Source: Deinandra increscens subsp. villosa (Eukaryota > Streptophyta > Magnoliopsida > Asterales > Asteraceae). From it: a stretch of DNA of 64,000 nucleotides. The notes below the pieces were generated by a model. It made no database searches, was not told the origin of the DNA, and saw only the letters and a program-made list of their open reading frames with translations. Below, piece by piece: positions 51,386 through 62,329 of the stretch. The position numbers and the translations under genes were made by a program. The DNA is taken from positions 6,169,524-6,233,523 of the forward strand of contig JBCNJP010000024.1 of assembly GCA_039602395.1 (NCBI GenBank), read 5' to 3'. Numbering within the stretch: the first letter of the stretch is position 1; each line of letters opens with the position of its first letter.

Positions 51386-54343
51386 GTTACACCAACAAGT
51401 GTTGAGCCCACACCAGACCGACCATCCTCTTCCACTGAAATACAAATTCCCACCAAAAGGAAGAGGATGTCCACATCAAAAACCACACCCAAAAATACCA
51501 CACGCACTCCACAATCACCCAAAAGGAAGATGACTAGGTCTCCTTTACCTAGACCCTCCACAGGACTACCTCAGAATGAGGGTGGTATATCACCTAGGCC
51601 ACATGAAGTAGATTCCCCAACCCTTATTGCAGGGAATATACTACTGGACTTGGTTCAATCACCCAACCGACATTCTGGTGATAAGGTGACTTGTAGTAGT
51701 GATGAAGCAAGTCAGGTGGAAAGGGCTGACACTACTCATGAAGTCCCACTGGGCCCTGAGGACAGTGCCAACATCATTGAGACCCGATCCACGATAACTG
51801 TTTCTGTCAGGGAACCTATTCAGGAACCTTTGATTGACAACAGGAATCCCAGGTGCCAAGACACCATGGGTGCTGAGCATGAACAAGGTCGGCTTGTTTG
51901 CTCTTCTTTGCTCAAAGATACTGGCAACACACCAGTTGAGAGCAGCATGACACATACTGAATTGACGGTTCGATGTACAAAAGTTGAAAATGAATTGGCA
52001 GCTCTCCGTGCAGTTGTGAGAGCTCAAGGAGAAGAAATTGAATGGTTGAAGGCAGGACAATCTGTGAAAGCCACTGATAGGTAAGGTTGTCAACCATACG
52101 TTAGAATGAAATTCACATGTCAAACTAGACTTAATTCAAAATAGGATCTTACACAGGGTGTCTTCCTCAGATGTTGATGAAGTTGAACAAGTTGATCCGG
52201 TTGAACAAGTTGATCTGGTTGAACAACTTAATCCGGAGGAAGAAGGCCATGTTGATCCTGTTGAACAAGTTGATCCGGTTAAACAACTTCATCCGGAGGA
52301 AGAAGGCCATTTTGATCCGGTTGAACAAGTTGATCCGGTTGAACAACTTCATCCGGAGGAAGAAGGCCATGTTGATCCGGTTGAACTAGTTGATCCGGTT
52401 GAACAACTCCATCAGGTGCAAGTGACTGCTGATAATCAGATTATCACAAGCGTGATGAGTGATCTGCAAACCACAAATGTGGATATAGCTCCTGAGGCTC
52501 TATCTTTCATGAGAAAAATGATGATTAGGAATACTCTTAAATGCACTTGGTTAAGGAGTGCTCCATCTCTGCCCATCATTCCTGTTTTAAAGCCAATTAC
52601 TGCTGAGGAAATTCTGAAGGAAGTTACTCCGGAAGAACCCCTCACAACTGAGGCTGCTCCGAAGGAAGTTACTTCGGAATTTTCTCCTGAGCAATTGTCT
52701 AAGACTATTTCGGAACAAGTTGCTCCGGAAGATAGTCCCAAGGCAGTTACTCCAGAAGTTGGCACAAAGACTATTCCTGAGCGAGTTATCTCGGAAGCCA
52801 GTCCCAATGCTGCAACTTCACTTCATGAGTCTCCAAAACCCACTGATGATGATTCTCTTGATGAGAGAACTATCTCTGGTTTCACTGACATGGAGAATGA
52901 TGATAATCAGAGCACAGGAGGTCAGAGAGAAGACATGGACCCTGTTACAAAGGCTCTGATTGATCAGTTAGAAAAGGAAAATGCTGAGATACAAAAGACG
53001 TTCCAAGAACAGAAGGAAATTGCATAGTTTGAAGAATAGAAACGACTACTCATAGAAGGAGGTATTTATGAGTATGTCATTAACAATGCAGACCTAATTT
53101 TATTCATCAATGCAGCAAGGAGAAGATATGATCTGTACATAAAAGAGAGAATTGCGAAAGCTGGAGATCAAGGTCTTTCAGACAAAGTTGACAAGTACAG
53201 AAGGGTCTTAGGAAATGAGTATAGGAGAATTCAAATGAAGAAGAATGAAGATAACAGAATTTTCCTAGGTCAGTTCAGTGTAATGCTCAAAAGCAAGGAG
53301 TGTTTCACTGATGCATGGGTTGATGATATGAAGGGTGATGACTTGATCAAGTGGATTTACATGATCCTAGTCATCAGAGCTGATCAAGCCAAGGAGATGA
53401 ATGTAAATAGATTTGTTGATAGCTCTTTAGAATAGGATCAACAAGAGAAGCAAGGTACTAGATATCAAACTCTATCTAAGGAGGATGACTTGCTGATTCA
53501 TAAATGGTACTTCAAGGTAATCATGATGGAGGACCCAAAAAAATTCAACTCTTGCGAATTGCCAAGGCTGAGAAACGACTATGATGCTATCAGGAAGAGC
53601 CAAATTGAAAAGGAAAGAGTTACTGGTGTGAAAAGGCCACCAGGTATGCATGCTCTGTTTGACTCCTTACATCCTGAAGGTCTAAGCTACCTCAAAGAAA
53701 AGAAGAGTAAAGCTCTTGTGCAAACTAATCATCAAAAGAAGCCAAGGATCAACATTATCAAGGAAATGTTTGACACTGTCTCTGATCCTCATCTCTCATC
53801 ATCTCAACCCACCACCACTGCCTCACAACCCACTGCTCCCTCATTACCAGGTGCATTTTCTGATCTGAACAGAACTCTAGCCTCACAGCAAACCAGAAGA
53901 AACCCTGCTAGAACTAGTAGACCAGAAAAAAATCCTAAACCTATAACATTAAAGCCTATTCCACCAAAGTTTAGAGCGACAACTTCACACCCAATATACC
54001 TGGACCAGATCCAGAATGGAGCCAGGCTGACAAAGAACGAATCCATTTAATAATGATAACTAACAGGCTTCATGCCGTGGTTAAGAGAAAACACGTCACC
54101 AACTAGGAGTATAATAAAGAAACAGACATGTATCACATTTTCACCAGTGAACATGGCGAGACAATTAGAAGCTTAGAAGATGCTCTAAATGGGCTTTCTG
54201 AAGATGAGATACGAGATATTGTCAGGATTGGTGATACTGAGAGCAGAATAATGACCCGGACCTATCATGAAAGTCTCCTATTTCACGGGGCCAAATTTTG
54301 GTTACAAGCTATTGAAGAGGAGAACAAGATGGGAACTGGATGA
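51386..54343 (+). pseudogene. Long 3' ORF, C-terminal part
   Basis: It continues the ORF across Gypsy 2. In order: a Lys/Pro-rich basic region (KRKRMSTSKTTPKNTTRTPQ), acidic linkers, a short coiled coil (ENELAALRAVVRAQGEEIEWLK) to a stop at 52082, a repetitive acidic segment (52158-52420), Glu/Pro-rich linkers with PEE/PKEV repeats, a second coiled coil (53000-53230), a conserved-looking globular part (53235-53650: DDLIKWIYMILVIRADQAKE, LIHKWYFKVIMMEDPKKF), a Ser/Thr/Pro tail and a last helix (54128-54343). Stops at 52082, 53025 and 53433 and shifts near 52140 and 54050 break it. With the N-terminal part the ORF would span about 3.8 kb. No membrane span or fusion-like segment is visible, so an envelope role is not supported by sequence. 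Confidence 0.55.
52191..52410 (+). repeat. 60-bp in-frame tandem repeat in the 3' ORF
   Basis: Three-plus copies of a 60-bp unit made of two GTTGATCCGGTTGAACAA 18-mers and a 24-bp CATCCGGAGGAAGAAGGC block encode acidic 20-residue repeats (VDPVEQ twice, then LHPEEEGH). It carries the same CCGGTTGAAC core found in other elements of this window. Confidence 0.85.
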
Positions 54344-54458
54344 ACTTGGCTAGAAGATCGAGTTGATCCATGTATTTGTGTACAATTGCATAAGCTGCTC
54401 CAGTTTGTATGTTAACATAAGTTGTTACAGTTAATTTTTTCATACACTTTTCATCTAT

Positions 54459-55080
54459 AATAACATACACATTTTCAATGAATCATAGCAGACCTCCATT
54501 TCACTCATAACTGTGATCTTACAAGAAGTATATATTCATATATATGCTATGTTAGTATATATGTTGGCATTTTGATATGGTGGCATGAGATGATTTATAA
54601 ACAGGATAAATTTTACTTATTCAGTAAATTGGAAGAAGAGAAAACCGGATGAACTACAATTCCTCAGGAAGAAGAGTTTATGAGGATTGAGAGAAGATGA
54701 ACTAGAGTTCTTCAGGATGAACCGGATAAACTAGAGTTCTAAAGTTCTTCAGGATGGTTAACCAGTTTTCTTCTATTATAATAACATACACATTTTCAAT
54801 GAATCATAGCAGACTCCATTTACTCATAAATGTGATCTTACATGAAGTATATATTCGTATGTTATGTTAGTATATGTTGGCATTTTGATATGGTGGGATG
54901 AGATGATTTATAAACGGGATAATGTTTACTTCTAAATTGGAAGAAGAACAAAACCGGATGAACTACAATTCCTCAGGAAGAAGAGTTCATGAGTATTGTG
55001 AGAAGATGAACTAGAGTTCTTCAGGATGAACCGGGTAAAATAGAGTTCTAAAGTTCTCCAGGATGGTTAACCAGTTCACA
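54459..55080. repeat. 321-bp tandem duplication downstream of the 3' ORF
   Basis: Copies at 54459-54779 and 54780-55080 share TTTTCAATGAATCATAGCAG, ATGTTGGCATTTTGATATGG and AACCGGATGAACTACAATTC. Just before, GAAGAGGAGAACAAGATGGG (about 54316-54335) could be a polypurine tract, making 54344 onward a candidate 3' LTR, but I cannot define ends. Confidence 0.6.
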
Positions 55081-55250
55081 ATAAAATAAAAATCACATCA
55101 GTTCACAATAAAATCTATTTGCAACAATCAAATTTAGGATAAAATCAACTTTAATGATTGAGATAAAATCTATCTATATGATTAATGGGGTTAACCAAAA
55201 CAAAGCATGAGGAAGAGTTAACCAAAACTTTAATATATATATATATATAC

Positions 55251-55290
55251 TAGCCTTGTGCCCGCGCGTTGCGGCGGCGGTAGTGTATAG
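55251..55290 (-). mobile_element. Probable Helitron 3' terminus
   Basis: On the minus strand the sequence runs GCCGCAACGCGCGGGC, then ACAAGG, then CTAG before T in an AT-dinucleotide run. A GC-rich hairpin (CCGC/GCGG, loop AACGC) followed closely by CTRR and insertion between A and T in AT-rich DNA are the hallmarks of Helitron 3' ends. No 5' TC end or Rep/helicase gene is identified. Confidence 0.5.
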
Positions 55291-56418
55291 CGTGTTATTG
55301 GTCTTCTGTTCACGCGTTGCAGTGGCACAACAAACTACAGTGTATAGAAATGAATCAAGTAATATCGATGCTACGGATGAGCAACCCAACCAACAACCAA
55401 CTAAGTCAGCCTTAACATTTATTTGATTGTGTAAAACAATTTAGACACTTATAGGTTTACGGAAGTCATGAATTTTGATTTGAATAAAGAGGGGCATGAA
55501 ATAGTTGAATATACATCAAGTATTGAACTCATGATTAGCTATGTAATAGAAAATACTTTGTGTGATATGAAATTAAATTCAGATAACATAAAATCTGAGT
55601 GATACATGATTAGCTATGTAATAGAAAAATATAAATCTATAAATGAAAAATGAAGTATAGTTTTTTTTAACAGCTAAACACTTGGGTTTATATATAACCA
55701 TAATAGAGTTAATATCCCCTTTAAAACACTTGGGTTTATATATAACCATAAAAACCATATTCTTGTAATAAAAAAAAAGTATTTGGATTCAAAATGCAAG
55801 GTTTTTTGTCACTTATTTTTTTATTTTTGGAGTCAACAATAGACCCCATCTCATGATAGAGTTAATATTTAAGCCACCAATATGTCACTTTCACATTCTT
55901 TTAACATAAGCTTTTAAGTTCCTGTTCTATGGCAATAGCCTAAATTGATCCATGTTTATAATTATGTAATTGATAGATGCAAACCATTTAGCACTAAATG
56001 TCCATATATTCTCATTTGGCTTGTGGTAAATTGATGGCTCTCTAACCAAAATTTGTATTCAAATCCTACATAAGACAGGAGGTTTGGTAATTTAGCGATT
56101 TAATAAAAGCTAACCGGATCATCGCATCCTAAATCTAATGAAGTTAGTCTGTTTTAGACTCATTAACAGTTTAATAGTTCACTTTAAGACTCATTTAAAA
56201 TGAACAAATAAGCCTAAGGAAAGGTCTTAAAAATAAAACGAAAAGAGAACAATAACATCAGAAAACTTTTTCTTAAATACAAGGCACAAACATGCTTAGA
56301 AGTAATAATTATGCAACGAAAATTTTATAATAGCATGGATTTAATATATTAGCATTTAGGGTCTTCATAAGAGTTCAAAATTTAAAAAATAATAATAATA
56401 AAAAGATCGCAATATATA

Positions 56419-56529
56419 TCATATATAATTAGTCTCTGCATATTGTCTCTGTTCCATGCTTTGCAACTCTTTCACCGGATAAACAAGAACCAAAATCAAA
56501 ATTGTTATAAGAAGCACCACTTTTCTCAT
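56419..56529 (-). CDS. Small ORF with signal-peptide-like start (36 codons)
   Basis: ATG at 56529 to TGA at 56419. MRKVVLLITILILVLVYP is a textbook hydrophobic secretion signal, followed by a short polar tail (KELQSMEQRQYAETNYI). It could be a secreted-peptide fragment or an exon. Transcription is unknown and the ORF is short enough to be chance. Confidence 0.25.
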   Translation of the reverse strand: MRKVVLLITILILVLVYPVKELQSMEQRQYAETNYI

Positions 56530-56706
56530 GAGTAAGATCACTTTCTATCTTTCTTTGGGGCCTGCTGAAAATTCTAAAATATTGTAATGCTGCTTAGAAC
56601 TGTAATATAAACTTTTATCATTTTAAAAAAGAAAGTTTAGATGCACTTTGCATAACTTAGTCACAGGAAAACAGTTAGAAGCACTTTGCATAACTAAAGA
56701 TCTAAC

Positions 56707-56808
56707 CTCAAGGAGTTAGGCGGAGAAGTGTTTGATGTAATCCCTTCCAATGTTCTTCACAATACTATCAAAAAGATACAGTGATGGCAACTTTTGATCA
56801 CTTGGAAC
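56707..56808 (-). pseudogene. Captured exon of a Pcf11-type CTD-interacting domain
   Basis: A 102-nt exon (34 codons) bounded by TTTTAG before 56808 and GAG|GTTAGA after 56707. It reads VPSDQKLPSLYLFDSIVKN, then IGRDYIKHFSA, a TAA, then LLE. The KLPSLYL(L/F)DSIVKNIG block is the core of the CID that binds the RNA polymerase II C-terminal domain in Pcf11-like cleavage/polyadenylation factors. The stop replaces the residue after HFSA, so it cannot be functional as it stands. Neighbouring CID exons are not evident. Confidence 0.65.
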
Positions 56809-57859
56809 CTAAAATTTAACTTATCATGTTAGCAAAGCAATATATTTTAGTCTTAATGAGTTACTTTTGGTGCTGGCATTGAGTGAACAATCGGTTGTCA
56901 TGTTCTTAACCAAAAAGTTATGTCAACAAAGAAAACATCAAAATGAGGTTTCTACACATTTGGGCAGGGCAATGGGTTACTTTTGGGTTTAAAATTGAGT
57001 GAATAAACCTTAATACAGGTGTTTAGAATCCCGAATTCTCAATCGAGTGTGACTTGCTTCAATTCATTTAACCATGAAGACCCTTTGGTGACATGTCTTC
57101 AAATTGAAGGTCCCAATCAACATGCTAAAATAGTTTTTTTTCATCTATTATTCATATAAATACTTATATAATTTGCAAAAGAAAAAAGTTCCACTCCATA
57201 CTATACCTTTAGTCAAAATCAGATTGAAATTACTCTCCAACTAATATCATTTGCTTGGTCACATGATCTTTCACGGTTGTACCCCCTGCGATCACAATAA
57301 AATTGTTAAGTACGCAAGAAATTTCTATATGTGAATCAGGTTTTGGATGGGTGGCAACACCACGATGGAAACATTACATAATCCAAATCGACCCGCTTGA
57401 CCCGTCTGACTTATCAGAAACATTACATAACCCAAATTAACCTCTACTGAAACACAGATATCGATTAAAAAACTTGGATTATCAGTGATGATAGTTTTGA
57501 AATCATATTTTCCAGACTAATTGTTTATTTACAAAATAGAAAAGGGGGCTAAAAATGTATTTGTGAATCAGCCCAACCCTTTCTAACAGGTGCAAAAAAA
57601 TATCCCAGCCCAACCAAACCTGTAATATCTCAATAAAGATTTATAAATAATACTTACAATTAAAAGTTATTATCCATTTACCCCTGTGGTTAGAAGCATA
57701 GCATAAAGATCTTGAAATAATACTTGGTTGAAAATGACTAAAGAATCCAAATCCCCCCCATGAAACTATTAGAGCACAACAGGTTAAACAAAAAAGTGCC
57801 CAACAGCAAAAATATTAACTCTTCATGTTTACTATGTTGTCTTTTTATGCTTACCCGTT

Positions 57860-57929
57860 GGGTAGAGATTGTTCCACCACCAATGTCCGTTGACTCATGA
57901 CCTGCCAATTGGTGCTTTCCATCCTACAA
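57860..57929 (-). pseudogene. Exon-like fragment, unidentified
   Basis: After TTTGTAG on the minus strand an open block reads DGKHQLAGHESTDIGGGTIS followed by TQ. The sequence then runs into CCCAACGGGTAAGC, a possible donor. Not recognised. Confidence 0.3.
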
Positions 57930-59074
57930 AATCTTTTAAAACAAAGAGATCAGATCTTAAGAACACAAAATCTTAGATTTTCTCGCAGAAAAATAAAGTT
58001 CATAGTTAATACCAAAAATCATAGTATTATGCTACAACAATTTGAATCTGGAATGATACTAATCACTTAGTTTTATCCAAACACAAGCAAGAAATATTGA
58101 GAATTACGTCTACAATATACTCCAATAAAAGTTAAATAATTTTTACTACTCAAAGGAAAACAAAGGAAACAAAGAAAACCATTTGATAAACCACACCATC
58201 ATCTTCACCAAGCTAACCCTGTTAAACCATGCACAAGTAACACCAAAGATTGAATACATCGATACATGTAAATTATCTAAAATCAATCAAAGCAAAGTTG
58301 TGATTTAATTTCTACCCCTAATTTAAGAGCTTGCATCAGTTGACATCAATATTGATTAACTTTGAATCAAAATGAGACTCAGGTCTTATAATTTCATTTA
58401 TATCTACCCAATTATCAAATCAAGGTAAGCATGTATTAGTAGTTGTAGAGTAAAAAAATCAGTAGCACAAAAGCCAATTCTTGACTAAAACCCTTGAAAT
58501 GTCCAATTCTTGACTTAATCCTACTCTCAACTTTTTGGTTTAATATTGTCAAACTTGCATCATAAAAAAAATAAAATATAAAACTTGTTGTGGTTTATAT
58601 AACTTGCTGGAAAGAAGGTGGTGCAGGGTAGTGATTCTGGTCAAAAGAATGGTGGTGAAGGGATTTCTGTGAGGAGAGTTTGGAGGAAGAAAAAGGCAGC
58701 AGCTGGTGGTTCAAAGCCTAAGGCAGCCCAAACTAAAATTACCTGTTTTCATCGAGTACATGTTTGACACCCATCACTCAGCCCAAACCTTTTACCACCT
58801 CTAATTTAATGTATCAATTTCACTATTTTACAACAGCAACAAAAAATTATATAGATAGTTTCAGGGATAGAAATGAGTACTGACCACGCAACGGTCATGC
58901 CATATTGACTTGTGACTCCTAAGTGCAACAACATTTGAATGGATAACTCAAAACGACCCATTTCTCAAAACTGGTTAATTTGGAAGATCACCTCAAAACG
59001 ACCCATTTCTCAGACATATGAAGAGTACCCCCTAACCCATAGCTTAGATGCAGACATCTACGACCTGTTTTGAA

Positions 59075-59490
59075 TGGATAACTCAAAACGACCCATTTGC
59101 TTCTGCCATGGGCTTGGAGGTACTCTTCATATGTCTGCATCCACGCAAGAACAGTGATACCATCATAAAAAATGAAATCTAAGATGTCATATTGAACACA
59201 ATTATTCATGTTTATATTAAATAAACAAAAAAGAATAATATACCATATCTGGAATGTCATCATCAGTAACAACCTTTTCATGTAGGCTTCTTTCTGCAGA
59301 CTTATCCCAGCCATCATATACCATCACAGTGAACATCCACATCAGCAACGCTTCAGTTAATGAACGGGTTTTGGTCTACACTCATGGGGGCTGCATTATG
59401 TAAACCACAAATATTCAGATTTTCATCCAATCCACTCTCCCCATCAATCAGATCACAAAGAGCTTCTCCAATATCTTGAGGTTACTCCTG
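59075..59490 (-). pseudogene. Exon-like fragments, unidentified
   Basis: On the minus strand a block near 59370-59490 reads PQDIGEALCDLIDGESGLDE, then NLNICGLHNAAPMS, and ends in a stop. A block near 59244-59320 reads DGWDKSAERSLHEKVVTDDD then IPDM before GTATAT. A block near 59080-59190 reads DGITVLAWMQTYEEYLQAHG. They look like degraded plant exons of one source gene in order, but I cannot name it. Confidence 0.3.
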
Positions 59491-60287
59491 AAACAAATAC
59501 ATTAAAAAAAGTTAATAATATATAATCATGTGTGTTTGTATATAACTAAGCATGATATCAAACATACCTGGCAATCTCTACTGATTTTAACGGTTTTGTA
59601 CTGATTCAAAGGGTTCTTGAAATGACAAGTTTTTTTAAACGTAAAGTCATCTAACCGCATCCATTTCACCTTAAAACTGCTACCCTAACAAAACATTGAT
59701 AATAATGTTCTAACAAACTGAGACAAGATCATCCATTTTCTGTTAAACGAAACAAAACACAAAACAAATGACATTAATTACTTTGTGGAACTGAAATGAA
59801 ACTTCAGTAGTTGCTCTTACATAGCAAACCCATCATTATTTCCAACTCATGATTTCAATCTATTATCACATAAACAAAACATATTGAAGTCCAATAATCT
59901 TAATAATCTCATATCTTATATAAATCACATGGGTTTTTTTAGATAAGAGATTACCTATTAAACTGATATGAAACATCAGTTGTTGCACTTAATTTTATAC
60001 ACCTCCAAGTATGCCCACGGGGGTCGGCCTATAATGCAACCCCTGAAAAAGGAAAATCACACAGGTGCAACCCATGAATTAGAGGTAAGAAATTGTAAAA
60101 TTGATACACCCATTGACGAAGACTATGTGTCAAAAACCTGCCATGTTGGCCACCAGTCGCTAAATTTAAGGTGTTGGCTGTCAGACACAAAGAAAAAAAA
60201 CATTCAAAATGGGAAATCCATTTCTAGATCTCCAAATCCTTAGCGTGAAAACCCTAGAAATGCTTCTGAACCTGCAAATTGTAAATC

Positions 60288-60640
60288 ATGAATGACATGG
60301 AGATGGTGATGGTGTTATATAAATTTAAAGCAACAATCAGAGCAGTATACTATAGCTATAGTCCAGAAACATACCAGATACATAGAACACTTGAACAAAT
60401 CGAAGAACGATGTCGACTTCTTAAAGAAATAGAGAGATGTATAGAGTGTGGGTGGTTAGATGCGGCTACTGGTGGTGTTGCCGTCGTGGTCGGCCCACTG
60501 GAGAGACTGTTCTCGTCGGAACTGGGAGGGAGGACGGGAGGTTCTGGAAAACGGGATTTGGAGGGCTGTAGAAGAAATGAGGAAAAAGAGAGTGAAGATG
60601 GATTCAAATTTCAAATTTTCTAGCAGGAGGAGGACAATTC
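60288..60640 (-). other. Possible 5' end of a captured gene
   Basis: The minus strand is open over 60356-60607 with a Ser/Pro-rich, low-complexity N-terminal-looking sequence (PSSLSFSSFLLQPSKSRFPEP). The plus strand is also open (60288-60623). Composition (CT-rich on the minus strand) resembles a plant 5' UTR or transit-peptide start. No homolog recognised. Confidence 0.2.
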
Positions 60641-61025
60641 TTTCTTAGATGAGGTAGGAACTGCAAGCCCTTTACCGATATCAGATTTCAGGCGCCCCAT
60701 GTTCAGCCATTATAGTCGGATTTAGGGACTAGTGTAAAAAGCAAGGAGAGAAAGACGAAGAAAGCCTTACCGGATTTGGGTTTGTGATGAGCGGGAATCA
60801 CATTTTTGGGAGGTTTGATCTGAGGAACGACATTCCAACCGAGTCAGAGACCTTTGGGAGATTAGGTCTCTCAACACTTTTCAACCTAAATCTTAAGATT
60901 TAATGCTCTAAGTACTTGTACATCATGCTTAATTCTATTGTACAATCTTAAAAATTCAACACTACCTATTTCTCTCTCCAATATATATATATTAATGTAT
61001 TATATATATATATATATGTATATAT

Positions 61026-61525
61026 NNNNNNNNNNNNNNNNNNNNNNNNNNNNNNNNNNNNNNNNNNNNNNNNNNNNNNNNNNNNNNNNNNNNNNNNNNN
61101 NNNNNNNNNNNNNNNNNNNNNNNNNNNNNNNNNNNNNNNNNNNNNNNNNNNNNNNNNNNNNNNNNNNNNNNNNNNNNNNNNNNNNNNNNNNNNNNNNNNN
61201 NNNNNNNNNNNNNNNNNNNNNNNNNNNNNNNNNNNNNNNNNNNNNNNNNNNNNNNNNNNNNNNNNNNNNNNNNNNNNNNNNNNNNNNNNNNNNNNNNNNN
61301 NNNNNNNNNNNNNNNNNNNNNNNNNNNNNNNNNNNNNNNNNNNNNNNNNNNNNNNNNNNNNNNNNNNNNNNNNNNNNNNNNNNNNNNNNNNNNNNNNNNN
61401 NNNNNNNNNNNNNNNNNNNNNNNNNNNNNNNNNNNNNNNNNNNNNNNNNNNNNNNNNNNNNNNNNNNNNNNNNNNNNNNNNNNNNNNNNNNNNNNNNNNN
61501 NNNNNNNNNNNNNNNNNNNNNNNNN
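61026..61525. other. Assembly gap (500 N)
   Basis: Exactly 500 unknown bases, preceded by an AT-dinucleotide microsatellite (60981-61025), the likely cause. The length is probably a placeholder. Open frames spanning it are meaningless. Confidence 0.97.
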
Positions 61526-62329
61526 AATGATATATGTTTCAATATCTCAAGATCTTAGGAAAATATAAGTCTTTATATTTTTTGAAATTTAGTCATTGGC
61601 TCTGCCGCTAGAACAGACAAGTATCTAATAAATGATCGTTATGATAATTAATATTTATCTCAGTAAATATTATTATGTTTATGTTATCTCAAATAGTTTT
61701 TCTAAATTATATTTAGAAAATAATAAAATATTACTAACAAATAGGTTCTAACAATAAAGCCTTAACATTTTAAATGGGATTTAATAGGAACTAGTAGTCT
61801 CTCGTTTTGCAAATTGCAGCCTTTACTTTAGAGAGCTAGTGGAAAGAAAGCTACCCTTTAATCCCACACAACCTACCTTCATAGATTAATAAGTTGTTAT
61901 GAGAGAGATATAGTACGATATAAGTTAAAACCATGTATGATCTAGTGCGCACCCACATGAGTGGATGGAGATGGCCCACACCTCATGAATTTTTTTAATG
62001 GAAGGGTATTTACAATTCAATCCCGAGCAACACTGAAGAAATTTTGACACCGACCCATCTGAAATTTTCAGACTGACCGACCCCATGAACTTTTAGTATT
62101 TTACTCCAATGGTAAAATAATCATTTATACATTTTACTCAATAGTAAAGGTCAGTTTAATAGTTTACTTACTAGTAAGAGGAAAAGTTTTGGGTTCTCAT
62201 AAAAGATTCCCGTTCTGTCATATCAGTTTCTACTGATTCACACTTGGATCGCTTTAGGTTATCGTATCAGTTTTTTCTCAATTATCACATGTTTTTCTCG
62301 ATTATCACATGTTTTTCTCAATTATCACA
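61526..62329 (-). repeat. 3' LTR end of Gypsy G
   Basis: AT-rich sequence ending ...ATTATCACA at 62329, directly followed by CCTCTCCTTTTAGGAAATTTCGTCCCGAAATTT, whose second part (62346-62364) matches the segment next to the 3' LTR in Gypsy 1 (near 8702-8717). Just inside the end are three copies of a 22-bp unit TTTTTCTCAATTATCACATG (62272-62329). The LTR start is not defined and may be in the gap. Confidence 0.5.

Larger units (their letters stand above)
55291..60980 (-). other. Helitron-derived or low-copy DNA with captured exon fragments
   Basis: About 5.7 kb of AT-rich sequence with no long ORF. On the minus strand are several short exon-like blocks bounded by AG and GT, listed separately. 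On the plus strand about 58610-58770 reads as an open Lys/Gly-rich block (RRVWRKKKAAAGGSKPKAAQ). Stretches 55300-56400, 57000-57840 and 57950-58600 hold nothing I can name. The mixture of unrelated exon pieces in one orientation next to a Helitron end suggests gene capture, but a decayed ordinary gene cannot be excluded. Confidence 0.35.

Noticed and set aside
60938..61558. Long ORFs on both strands across 61026-61525
   Set aside because: They consist of unknown bases (N) translated as X.
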